Shown: positions 1 to 10,364 of the stretch, piece after piece | Numbering within the stretch: position 1 is the stretch's first letter | Layout of the letters: every line of letters starts with the position of its first letter | Source: Paulownia fortunei | Lineage: Eukaryota; Streptophyta; Magnoliopsida; Lamiales; Paulowniaceae | Direction of reading: 5' to 3' | Assembly: GCA_019321725.1 (NCBI GenBank) | Contig: CM033120.1 | Span: 18,568,278-18,632,277 of the forward strand | Length of the DNA: 64,000 nt | The notes under the pieces: generated by a model | Databases searched by the model: none | Told to the model about the DNA's origin: nothing | Seen by the model: only the letters and a program-made list of their open reading frames with translations | Made by a program: the position numbers and the translations under genes

Positions 1-51
1 CCAACAGGATCAGCACTGATCTACAAATGAATTGCCAAGGAAGCAACAAAT

Positions 52-2041
52 TCACTTTCCACAATTGAACCCCTTGCAGACAGACAGCACTATGATGAGG
101 ATCAATGCAATCACAATAGCTAAAACAATTAGCTTAATCTTCATGTTTTGCAACCACATTTTTCTCCGAATTTTTGTTCCTGTAGTCCTGAAGTCCTGGG
201 CCTGTTCACACCAATATAATTTGGGAAGAAAAGTTTGTAAGTTGTAATTTATGCAAATGGATTAGCATAAAACATGAGTAGATAGACACACAAACATAAA
301 TAGAGTGACAGAGAGACCTGATGATGAAGATTCTCAGTCTTATCCACCATTAGTTCTATCTTTTCTCCACGATCTAGAACCTACATTAACGAACAGAGAT
401 TTAATGTAGAATTCAAGCTATAATATAATGTCAAAAAGTTGATTCTGGAAACACCAAGAATAGACACAGAGAGAGAAGGAAAAGCCAGAAGGGTTATGTC
501 CCTTGTTTCACTTTCTGACAATTATCCGCCAAAAACAGAACAAAAGAGAAGCCTGAAGGATGAATAAGACGCTATCAGATACAACGGCATGAAGCATCAG
601 ATGCAAGAACAGAATAAGCTCATTCAACTCTGGATTCAGACCACATGACATGTCTTCCAAAGACAAACAGCATACATGCCAACCATCATTCATCCAACAA
701 TGATGCATCTCTCTCACCAATCATACCTAGGTGGCACATCCCAATTTGGGAAATTGACCAAAATGAGACATTCAACGAAACAGGAATCTAAACTTCAAGT
801 TTTGGAGAACAAAAATACATTTAATTAATTGCACATCAAGATAGATAATCTCTACACAAGCTACACAACAGCCTCATACCTTCTCAATATTTTCCATCAT
901 AACACCCTTAACTTCTGAAACCTGAGCCTTAACCTTTGCAAGTTTGTTTATCTCTTCAGGGTGCTCAATGCAGTACTGCATGTGTTCCTTCAACTTCGGT
1001 CTGCAATAATGGTCCTCTAGATATCAGTTTTCTAATTAAACAAAACAAAAAATTCTATATACCTTGATGTTGTTATGATAAACTTAAGGTACCCAAATTC
1101 TTTGTTAAGGCCATTTACAGGAGCTGTTGCAGCCTTCCCACCACCGTATTTCGCCACAAAGTCATCCTTAATACACTCCAAAAAAGCCATAGGGACCTGT
1201 CTCCCTGCCGATTCTTCCGCAACCACACAATACGCTGCATAGAAGGTTAGCACTAGTATGTCAATTGATTACTTGGCAGAGTTCATTTCATTCTAAATAA
1301 ATGACTGATATTACAGGAAAAAGTTACAGCAATTTGAAATAGTCAATTGGCGAATTGTTGTTCATTGTTGATGCCTTAATCACCTCAGCAAAAGAGAAAC
1401 GGTAATTGCATTAAATCTGCAAAACCACTTTTGATCACGTTAATAATATTTTTTAACTCTGTCACTCCTTTTAGGCACAAAAATTACATATAAAATCTTA
1501 TCAAATGTACCACTCAATTAGTCGTTTGTTTCATGAAGATACAAAATCTTCAGATTCACCTTCTCTAATCGTAGAAACGAAGATGTTACAGGCCAAACAG
1601 AGAACACAAAAAAATATTTAAAAAATAAAAACAAATCGAAGACTTATCCTATACATGTCTAGTGAATAAGACCATAATTTTGCATCAACATATTACTAAA
1701 CAATTAAGATGTACAAAATTGAGAAGACAAAAAAATAATCGCAAAAGACTTCACCACCTTTTTACAAAATTCAACCTAGAAATCCACGGAAAATTAAAGT
1801 GAAAATCCAAAATAGTTGTGGTAAAAAATGACTTACTGAAGCCATCGTGAACGAGGTAATTGAAGGTGTGATTGTCGCAGTTGTAGGTGAACTTGTTGTT
1901 CGAGGAAGGAAGCTTCTGGAGGCACTGGTAGGCAATGGAATTGAAGTTTCCACTGAACCCCGTATAGTCCGCCAGTACTACCGGCGGCGTTCCACGGGCC
2001 ACCAGAGCGTAGATCAACGTCTTATGGCTGTTCTGCTCCAT
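52..2041 (-). CDS. VAMP72: VAMP72-family R-SNARE (vesicle-associated membrane protein), 5 exons, 226 aa
   Basis: R-SNARE of the plant VAMP72 group, which drives fusion of secretory and endosomal vesicles with the plasma membrane or cell plate. Exons, in coding order: 1837-2041, 1093-1234, 880-1000, 318-380, 52-201; all borders are GT..AG and phases agree, giving 226 residues. Residues 1 to about 120 form the longin domain ([40 protein letters not shown]). The SNARE motif follows, with the zero-layer Arg at about residue 160 (VLDRGEKIE), and a C-terminal anchor spans about 201-218, ending in CKGFNCGK. The acidic loop insertion typical of VAMP727 is absent, so this is a VAMP721/722/724/725/726-type member; which one I cannot say. 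The N-terminus ([20 protein letters not shown]) is a few residues longer than the usual MGQQSLIYSFVARGT form. The start is the first Met before the longin domain. Confidence 0.93.
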
Positions 2042-2299
2042 ATTGAGTACGACTATTTCCTAATCAATTGACTCGATTAGCTGCTAGCGATTTGGTATTT
2101 ATTTCGAATTTTCTCTTTCTCTAGATCTTGAAGTTCTTTCGACGCAGTTGAATTTTGAAGACTGCGGAGCCCCTTGTCTCCTTTTTTGGCTAATGTAGAG
2201 GGAAAGTAGAGTGGAGGAAAGAAAAGGGGAAATGGAAGTAATGAAAGCTTTACTTTAAATGAGGGGTTCTGCGCTAATGTGCTCTTTTTTCATTCTCTT

Positions 2300-3480
2300 C
2301 CGCGGTTCGCCTTTGCTTCAAATATGGATAATCCGTGCCTGGGGAATTTGAGTTGGCAAATTGGATGAAATTATGTTGGATAATGGTTAAAAAAAAGCAA
2401 TTTCTACAAAAAAATATGGAAAATTTTAAAATTTTAATTTAATGAAAACTCAAATGAAGGATAATTTTGATTTTTTTTTGTAAAACTTCTTTTCTTTTCT
2501 ATTTTTCTACGATGATATTTCAGTGTTCTACAAAACTATATTCCTTTTCTATTATTAATATTTTTCAATGAAAATTCTATAGTTTCTTTATCTTTCTGAA
2601 TATATAATTTCTTTGTGTCACGAGTTATTAGACATATTTTGTTTCATATGTCCTGATAATATTATTGAGAAGTGTCACACTATAATAGTTGCATTGTATA
2701 AGTACTGAGGTCTGTATACTTCTATATAATTAAATATAATGTCAAACTACTGACAGGTCATAAATTGTTACAAAAAAGTTGTGTTGTATATTGCCACTGC
2801 TGAAAAATGAATTAATATAGTTAGCTTGAAAGAATTTAAAAATATAATTGATATACTCAAATTTAACAATAATCTAATATATTTTTATCCTTTTTTATGA
2901 TTTTTTTTACATGTTTCTTTAATTAAAGTTTTCCATTGTGTTTTCAAAATATTCCAAAAAGCATTCATCTTGAAAAATGTAAATTTTAACTAAAAGTTGG
3001 AATAAAATCACAAGTCAAAACGTAACTTATCATATAATTTTTTTGATAATTTTAATGTAATTAAGAATCTTAATTTGTGTTGTATTTTTTTTTAATATTA
3101 TCTAATTAATTTAATCAAACTGTTTTATAATTTACATTGAGAAAAATAATAGATCAACGGTAGCAATGGACTTTTTTAATTAAAATTTTGAGATGGAGGG
3201 AGTAAGTAACGATCAAATTCCTCGTATGCTGAATCCATTTTGTTATATTTCAGAAATAATAATTAGCTAGACAAGTCTGGTATGGTTTGCTTTATTTATG
3301 GAAATTGTGGCAGTTAAGTTCAAAATATTAGCTCCCTGACATTCACCGGCAAGTCACCTTGTTGCCCCTTTCACAAATCGAAAAAGTCCAATAGCTCAGT
3401 TCCCTTGTCATTCACGTCACTCTGCTTTTAGGGCTTAAATTTACCACTTCTAATTTTTTCACTAAAGTTATAATTACAGT
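2300..3480. other. AT-rich intergenic DNA, possible MITE terminus
   Basis: No coding exon is visible between the VAMP72 promoter side and the FKBP 3' side. Around 3191-3203 the bases GAGATGGAGGGAGTA resemble the right end of a Stowaway MITE (GGGACGGAGGGAGTA type), but I found no matching left end upstream, so at most this is a truncated copy. Confidence 0.4.
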
Positions 3481-3865
3481 ATACTAAGGCACACCCACAC
3501 CATATCTACATGGCATGGAAGAGAGAGAGATAGAGAAAAATAAAATTACGTTTTTCACCCTACTGAAGGATATTTGGTGACTAGCTAAGAGAATGTGAAC
3601 ACGGTCTGCAAATTCCTTGAGAAATCCAGCAGGAAGGCTCTTTCTCTGCGTAGCTGTATGAGACCAATCCACTGACCATTTGACAATACTGCAGACATTC
3701 GTGCTTTAATCTGTTTAAATACAAAAGTACAAATCACACTATTCAATGTCGGTTATCATAATAAGAAAATGCCACATTCAGAACGTCGTCATGGAATTAA
3801 ATTTGTGTCCACATTGCTTATACGGATGCAATAGAGATGAGAATAATTGCAGAATAGTGGAAAAT

Positions 3866-6048
3866 TCACTGACGTCTCAGGCTGACCAGCTCAATATCGA
3901 ATATGAGTGTCCCCAAGGTTGAGCCTTCTCCATTGGCTAGACGCGTTGGATTGAAAATGGTAGTGAATAGCCTCTGTCTGTCAAAAAACTGCATACCAGA
4001 GAATCAACTAAGAATTTGGACAAGCAAAGACAGCATGAATTTGTTGGAACACCGACAAATCAGTTCCAAGATAAAGGAGTAATTTGAATTCTGAAATTTC
4101 GGCTCAATACTATTAGACACCTGCAACAAACTTTTCATATTGAGCAATACTTTGGTCCTCCTAATTCATATATTTTTTTCCTTTCAATAATTTCCACAAA
4201 TTATATTTTCTCGTCCTCTTTCCTCTTCCTCTTCCTCTTCCTCTTCACTTAATTTTCTCGATTTTTAACTTTTGTTGTATTCTATGGCAAGATATGTACA
4301 TGCCCAACATTATTTCTTTACTGATAGTTGTCCTGCGGAAGATTAGCTGTAATTGAATCTAACAGCTGGAAATGGTATACTGATTTACTGTATAACATGA
4401 GCAATTTAACTTCAGTCGTATCCTTAAACCGAAGACACATGAACACAAAGTAATTCAAGAGAATACATACATTAGGTGGGATGGGTTCTTGAGATGTATT
4501 TTGATATCCTTCGGATGGAGGGATAATGACTCGGCGAATGCCACCTACTTTCATTGATCTCACAGCTGATTCAATCCCAGATATGACCTAAATTAGTTCA
4601 GATGGGCCAAGAAATGGACCTGCTGTTACTTTATATATAAGTTGATTTAGAGATATAACAATTCTACTTGAGAAGAGAAAGCGATCCATCTTCAGAATAT
4701 AAGTAAGAATGATCAAAAGCACACATATCATTGTCAGTTTTGTTCCACTACTGAACATATTAAAAAATTCTCATATAATCTGCTATGACTGCTGAACAAT
4801 GACAGAGAGCTTTCACCTAAGAAAAATGAGTTTGGCAGCATTAAAATCTCATTAAACAACTTCACTTAATCATTCTACATTCAGCGCGTAAGGTTGATAG
4901 CAAGATGACAACTAAAAATAGATTTAGCATGACTGGAGTGTATTGTACTAGAGTCTCTTTCAAGTCAACTCTTGCTTGTTTATGTCTCAATCATAGTTGA
5001 TCTTTTCATCAATTTATTGATCATAAAAATGGAGACAACATCCCACCCTTACTCCCCCAAAAAATACTTCAAAATGAGAGGCTGCAGATGAAGCATTCTC
5101 CAACTTCATAAAAAGGAATTCCTCAAGCAGACATACATATTCCTTTTTCCTTATTCAGCCAAAATATGAGGCAACTCAATCTTTTTCCTTAGGGAACAAA
5201 ATGTATTCACATGAATCACATCACATCACATCATCACTTGTTCTCGTTCTTAATTAGAAAAACTAATCCAATTTTCATTTGTGGATAAATCACATTCATG
5301 TTCCTCTCTTTTCTAACTACTTGATTTGCCATTTCAAGGTGATAATCTTCAAGTTATAGTGAGAAATATAAGGGGGTCAGCAGATGACACGTTAACCTAA
5401 AGCAATCAACGGTGGATGAGGAAACATGAAGAAATTTCGATTGTTCATAACTCCAACATAAGAAATCAAAGAGCTAGCAGAGATATTTACTTTTCCTGAA
5501 CCAAGAACAAACTCAAAGGGAATCGGCTCCCCATTTTCATCTTTATGATCATAAGTGGAATCGAAGCGCCATCCTTGCTTTGCTGCCAATCTTCCGTAGT
5601 AATGAATTACAACCTTTTCCAAATAAAAACCAAAAAGCAACCTTTATATTAGTTCACTAAATTGAACTATAAATAATCCAAGAACAAAGTAACAAGTAAT
5701 GAAGTACGGGAAAAGAGGAATAAGAGTATACCTTGTCGCCATTCGAGGGGTTTCCCCATCATCACCAATCCGGAGGTCCAAGGCCTTGACACCACCAGAA
5801 TTTGGGAGCTCCACGAAATCTGAAATCACGGGTTTGGACCAACTATAATTTGAACTGCAACCATGGGAGAATGCGACTCCAGATAAAAACGTGGTAATTG
5901 TGAAGAGCGACAAAGCTCTTCTTCTTGTTGGTGGTGGCATTGAAGGAGAAGTAGCATAGATTTTATTCGACGGAATTTGGGAAAGAGAAAAGCGCGTGGG
6001 CAAATGCAAATTACATGCGTTGGATTGCAATTGAAGCGCCATAGTCAT
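3866..6048 (-). CDS. FKBP17-1: Chloroplast FKBP-type peptidyl-prolyl isomerase, FKBP17-1-like, with a one-base frame break
   Basis: FKBP-fold prolyl cis-trans isomerase, predicted in the thylakoid lumen. Exons, in coding order: 5732-6048, 5491-5613, 4471-4587, 3866-3988. The N-terminus is a chloroplast transit peptide with an RRR cluster followed by a hydrophobic stretch (ALSLFTITTFLSGVAF), as in bipartite lumen-targeting signals. The FKBP domain shows HYYGRLAAKQGWRFDSTYDH, FVLGSGKV, RSMKVGGIRRVIIPPSEGY, FDIELVS. Exons 2-4 are 41, 39 and 41 codons with perfect phase. Exon 1 is 317 bp, one base short of phase: its frame reads GDDGETPRMATR, but family alignment and exon 2 require the SNGDK frame after a run of four C (5747-5750 on the plus strand). 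A single missing base there would give a normal protein of about 226 aa. Either an assembly error or a real recent lesion. Without it the gene is intact. The subfamily is from memory of Arabidopsis FKBP17-1 and its similar neighbours. Confidence 0.85.
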
Positions 6049-6122
6049 GGAAACTCTAGACTACAGCGAGGAGCGGTGGATAACTGTCGTTTCCCGGTGA
6101 TTTTCATTCAAGAAATATATCC

Positions 6123-6227
6123 TGGGCCTGTGGGCCGCCCTTGACCTTTGGGCCCCTAATATTAATTTTTTGGGTACTACTAAGTAGTAATGGAAATAGC
6201 AAAAGCAAAAAATATGGCATTTGGGCC
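6123..6227 (-). promoter_or_regulatory. Cluster of site II (TGGGCC/GGCCCA) elements upstream of FKBP17-1
   Basis: Four TGGGCC motifs lie at 6123, 6131, 6149 and 6222, which is 75-180 nt upstream of the FKBP start codon at 6048. Site II motifs are TCP-factor binding sites common in promoters of plant housekeeping and organelle-protein genes; the role here is inferred from position. Confidence 0.5.
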
Positions 6228-7148
6228 CCAAATATTTCTCTGTGAAACTTAAATCCTGTCCGGCTCAAAATAACACTTAAATCCTTTCAACATTGCATAA
6301 CTATGGCAAGTTACCTCTATTTCACTTTTCGACCAATATTATTTACCAAACAAATTGTATGTTGTATTACCGGGGAGAGAAAACATTATGATTCTTTTCA
6401 GGATTCTTTTTTTTTTTTTTTGTGTGTGTGTGTCTTAATGAATTAGTTGCATTTAGTATAAAGGGAATGAATACATGCATGAGAATGAAGCTCCATTTAA
6501 TTTATAAGATTCTCATATTTCTTGATATACACAAATTTTCAACGTAAAATCACAATTCGTGTATTTTATTACAAGTTACAGGAGAACACAAGAGTTAATG
6601 AGATTTTAGTGTTTTTTTTCTTTTTTAGAGCAAAAAATCTTCACGTTCAAAAGTTCTTGCCTTTTAATGTCTTGCTCCCTACACAAATTCAAACATGGGA
6701 ACATGTGAATTGTAGTGCCATTTGATTAGTTGGTGCGCATTATGCATTATTGAATGTTTCAATTGTCGCTTTATTATATTAAAAACTAGACCCATATCCA
6801 AAACTCTATATACAATACTATTTTATTTGTCACAAGGTAATGACTAAATAAGTCTAAAATTTATACATAAAACCTAATGGACAGATAATAGGAAATAGCT
6901 GAACGACCAATTTAATGTGTAGAGTAAGAAAGAAAAAGTTGTATTTAATGATGGGCAGAATACAGTGTAATTGATTCTTGATGTTTATTATTGTGGATAT
7001 GAAAAGAGAAGAATTGTGAAGCTATTAAAAAGCCATCGAGTTGAGTTATATATGGGTCAGAAATTTTCCATTTTATTTGGGCCTTGTACCAGCCCACTTT
7101 GTGTTATACTATTTACTTGGGCTTTGCCCCGGCCCATGTATTAAAACG

Positions 7149-7155
7149 AAAAAAA
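7149..7155 (-). terminator. Pol III terminator of tRNA-Lys
   Basis: Seven T on the minus strand begin two bases after the tRNA discriminator base, the standard RNA polymerase III stop signal. Confidence 0.85.
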
Positions 7156-7156
7156 C

Positions 7157-7229
7157 CGCCGTCTGTGGGAATCGAACCCACGACCACGTGGTTAAAAGCC
7201 ACGCGCTCTACCGGCTGAGCTAAGACGGC
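7157..7229 (-). tRNA. trnK-UUU: tRNA-Lys(UUU)
   Basis: A 73-nt cloverleaf on the minus strand. The seven-base acceptor arms GCCGTCT and AGACGGC pair perfectly, the discriminator base is G, the D-arm contains the A box TAGCTCAGCCGG, the anticodon arm CGTGG-CTTTTAA-CCACG carries anticodon TTT, and the T-arm GTGGG-TTCGATT-CCCAC holds the B box. No intron and no encoded CCA, as expected of a nuclear tRNA. CAA lies directly upstream, a usual plant tRNA start context, and a T7 stop follows. It stands head-to-head with the PP2 gene 212 bp away. Confidence 0.97.
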
Positions 7230-7347
7230 TTGTTATTTTTAGGTGTTCTTGAGATGATATGTTTTCGATCATCATTTTCTACCTTTTGCCAAGTGAAGCC
7301 AGAAATCATATTCCCCACAAGTCTTACCCAGCTACATCTTCCCCTCG

Positions 7348-7353
7348 TATATA
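7348..7353 (+). promoter_or_regulatory. TATA box of PP2 gene
   Basis: TATATA in a GTATATAGG context, 94 bp upstream of the PP2 ATG at 7442, at the spacing expected for a short 5' leader. It lies between the PP2 gene and the divergently transcribed tRNA. Confidence 0.6.
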
Positions 7354-7441
7354 GGCCGAGAACAAACCATATCCTCATATCAATTCACTTCTTTCTATTT
7401 TTTTGTTCTTTCTAGTTTGTCGGTCCCTTGTTGAGTTTGAA

Positions 7442-8207
7442 ATGGCTACTAATACTGCTAAGAGCAGTCCACACCATGTGGGAAATCCTTCAGTAGAATT
7501 CAAGGTACATTACTACATGTCCATCGCATTAATTCCATTGCTTTCTGCTCTGAATTGGAATGCAAGCAAATTAAACTTGTAATATATGGCATACGCATTC
7601 TTCTATTATTCTCTTTCTTTCCCATTGTGTTGTTTGTATGACATAATTTTCGCTGGTACAGGAGGATGGTAAGGGGCAGATCATAATTCCAGCCAAAGAT
7701 CTTAACATTGTTTGGGGCGGAGACAGCCGATACTGGAATGTACCAGACGATAAGTGAGTATTTTTTTGAAATTAAGTTTGTTGAGTACTATGATCAGACA
7801 TTATTAATTAACCTTTTCTGCTGCGGGTAAATTTTTAATGTAGGGAATCTCCTGCAGAATTAAATCAAGTGTATTGGCTCGAGGTTACGGCTTCTGTCGA
7901 CAAAACCAGTCCCAACAAGATACATGAAGTGGGGTTTCATGTATCATTAACAGCTGATGCATTCGGCTGGGGCGACTCTCCTCTCTACCTTATGGTTAAG
8001 AGAGGGAAAGACGGGAAATTCGTGTGGAGAAAGTTTTTCATGGGTCCTAATGACACAGAGGGACGTGATATTACAGGGAATTCCATGCAGGCCCTAAATT
8101 CTGGCGATTCAAAGCTTTACTTTGGTCTGTATGAAGTGTGGAGTGGGAAGTGGAAGGGAGGTCTCAAAATTCACAATGCATTTGTACGAGAATTGCCATC
8201 ATCATAA
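7442..8207 (+). CDS. PP2-A: Phloem protein 2 (PP2-A) lectin-like protein, 172 aa
   Basis: PP2 family protein, carbohydrate-binding proteins of phloem sap and defence. Three exons: 7442-7504, 7662-7753, 7844-8207; phases agree and give 172 residues. After a short leader (MATNTAKSSPHHVGNPSVEFK) comes the PP2 domain: IIIPAKDLNIVWGGDSRYW, then YWLEVTASVD, the hallmark ADAFGW, a middle section with KRGKDGKFVWRKFF, and the closing SGKWKGGLKIHNAFVREL. There is no signal peptide and no F-box or TIR domain, so it is a short A-type PP2, in my recollection closest to Arabidopsis PP2-A9/A10. A TATA box lies 94 bp upstream. A broken second copy follows at 9479, so this is one half of a tandem pair. Confidence 0.9.
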
Positions 8208-8209
8208 AC

Positions 8210-9478
8210 AATTTGTACTGTGTTTTATATGTGAAATTCTTTCTCTGGTAATTATCATTTTCCAAGTGTCTGTATAACATATTCATGTGCAATAAGGTAT
8301 ATATACAGACTTGATTGAGTAACAAAAGAGTGTTGTTACACCGGACAGGCTCTCCATTGGAATGGAGATACATACTGATTAATAAAGTTCTTCAGATATC
8401 TGTGTGTACTTTGAATGTACTTCATAAATAACGATTCATGCTTGCAAACGGAGTTTGTTTGTTTGTTTGTTTGTTTTAACAAGAAAAATGAACTGGTGGT
8501 CCTATTCTTCAGCATTTGGCACAACAATCACTGATCACCATCTGCGTCCATCTGCTTTTCTCATTTTCTCTGTTCTTGTCTCCCCATTATTGTGGTGTAT
8601 GTTCGTGACCGACCACACCATTCAGAATGCTTTATGAATTTTTCATTTTCACAATAGTTATCAGAGAAGCAGAAAGAAGTTCACCCACAATAAGTCTAGG
8701 CAATATGGCATGAACAGGAAAGTTTAGTCGGAAGGATGAAGTTATACTACGTGATTAATAATGATAATTATCATAATGGAATCAACTCATGAAATCGGAA
8801 ATTTCAAGAATCGATCTGCAGGTGGCCAGGACTAGTAGGACAAGAAAAAAGATAGATGAAGAGTTAAACGCCAGAAATTCCTGATAATGGAATCCTGCTT
8901 TCCTCAAGAGTGTGAATGAAAAAGGAAAAAAAGCACTCTTCTCTAAGTGGTACGGATTTCTCAGCTCAAGTGACGAAAGGAATAAAACTAGCTAGTCGAG
9001 TCAAAAAAGGTTTAAGATAAGATCACCTTTGCACCAAACCTTTTCAAATTGGTGAGAAACTCGTTGTAATGCATAAGGATATAGCTTATGTTCATATTCC
9101 AAAAATACTCAATTTAATGTATTAACACAAGGCAGAAGCATATATATATATATAGATTATACTTGAAATGAATGTGAACTTGAACCAAGGATATTTTGTT
9201 TTCATTCCTTTTTAAAGTAGTGACTAGACTATCTGTCAACTGTGTTTTCGTGTTATTCACTTCTCAAACATCCGAAGCTGAAAAAGGCTTACTTTACATG
9301 CATGCTTCTTTATTTTTCTTATTCAACAACATACCATGTGTTTTTAACATGTTTCCCTTTAAATTATTTTGTTGATTTACTTTTGAACTTTATATATCCA
9401 TATCTCAAGAATAAGATTTTTTGCTAATTAGATTGTCCCAAGATAGCAGGAGGTGAGAATTAGTGGGGATATTTAGAG
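8210..9478. other. Intergenic DNA between the PP2 tandem copies
   Basis: 3' untranslated and intergenic sequence; contains a short (GTTT)n run near 8455-8476 and a small (TA)n at about 9142-9155. I see no coding exon. Confidence 0.6.
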
Positions 9479-10361
9479 ATGAATAATCAGCAAAGGAATG
9501 CCCAATCTCATCCTCACTGGACAGGAGTAAGTAAATTCTCTCCTCGCTTCCATTCATTAATTGTTGGGGTGGGGGGTATTCAGCATTTCAGCTCTTTAAT
9601 TCTCGAATGATTTCATGCCATGCATAAAATCACATGATTTTGAGAATGGAAAAACCTTTAATCTGAGAAAGGTTTACAAAGAATTGCATTTCAGTTTGCT
9701 TAAAAAATAATTTTATAGCAGGATGCCTCTTATGTAAGAGATCTCGGTTCTGATGGATCATTCAGCATTCCAGCCCGAGCCCTGAATATCCCATGGGGAA
9801 ACGATCCCCGTTATTGGGAATTAATGGATCAATCTCAATGAAACAGACAGCAAGTAAGATGTTTTCTCACGCGCAAATATATAGCTTTACATATATTTTA
9901 TTGAGGAGTTTACAAAGTGACTCCCTGATGAATTTTTATACCTCTAGGCTGACAGGATCTAAAGAGGCTGCAATGCTTCAGCAGGTGAATTGGCTTGAGA
10001 TCACCTGGAAATTCGACCTCCCGGCCTCCAGTATCATATCCTTGCCAAGATCATATAAAGTTTACTACATGCTGAAGTTCAACGACGATGCATTCGGGTG
10101 GAGTCGTGCATGCGGCAATCAAATTCAAGGTGAAATTACTTGATGCAGAAGGGATAAATCAGGAAGACGCCAAGCCCTGTGAGATGGAACTACATTTACA
10201 GCCCTACCTGGAGAAACATGGTTTTGTGGCATCAAGTTCCTGGCGGGGAATTCACAACCAGGAAAGCAATTGCACAAAACGTTGAGGTTGGGATGTTTGA
10301 AGTGGAGACTGACTGGTGGAAAGGCAGCATGATTCTTGGAGGAATCAAAATTAAAAGCTAA
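9479..10361 (+). pseudogene. Frameshifted PP2-A copy
   Basis: A second PP2 gene with the same three-exon layout: 9479-9526, 9722-9853, 9948-10361. Recognisable parts are FSIPARALNIPWGNDPRYWE in exon 2, then QQVNWLEITWKFDLP, KVYYMLKFNDDAFGW and, in another frame, VPGGEFTTRKAIAQNVEVG and DWWKGSMILGGIKIKS. Three frame breaks are needed to read it: near 9825 (after RYWE, where the current frame hits TGA but the next frame reads WINLNETDSK), at about 10095-10115 just after DAFGW, and between about 10140 and 10230. Splice borders are still intact and the 3' end ends cleanly in a stop, so decay seems young. The several breaks argue for a real pseudogene rather than a single base-call error. Confidence 0.8.
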
Positions 10362-10364
10362 ATT

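Noticed and set aside
1847..2071. Plus-strand open frame opposite VAMP exon 1
   Set aside because: Shadow of the real minus-strand exon.
3191..3203. Complete Stowaway MITE
   Set aside because: Only a right-end-like motif is seen; no CTCCCTCC-type left end was found in the preceding 800 bp.
3484..3672. Minus-strand open frame of 62 codons near the FKBP 3' end, and a second frame through the same DNA after an AG at about 3706
   Set aside because: It lies beyond the FKBP stop codon, no relative is known to me and no donor in phase links it to an FKBP exon. Probably 3' untranslated or intergenic.
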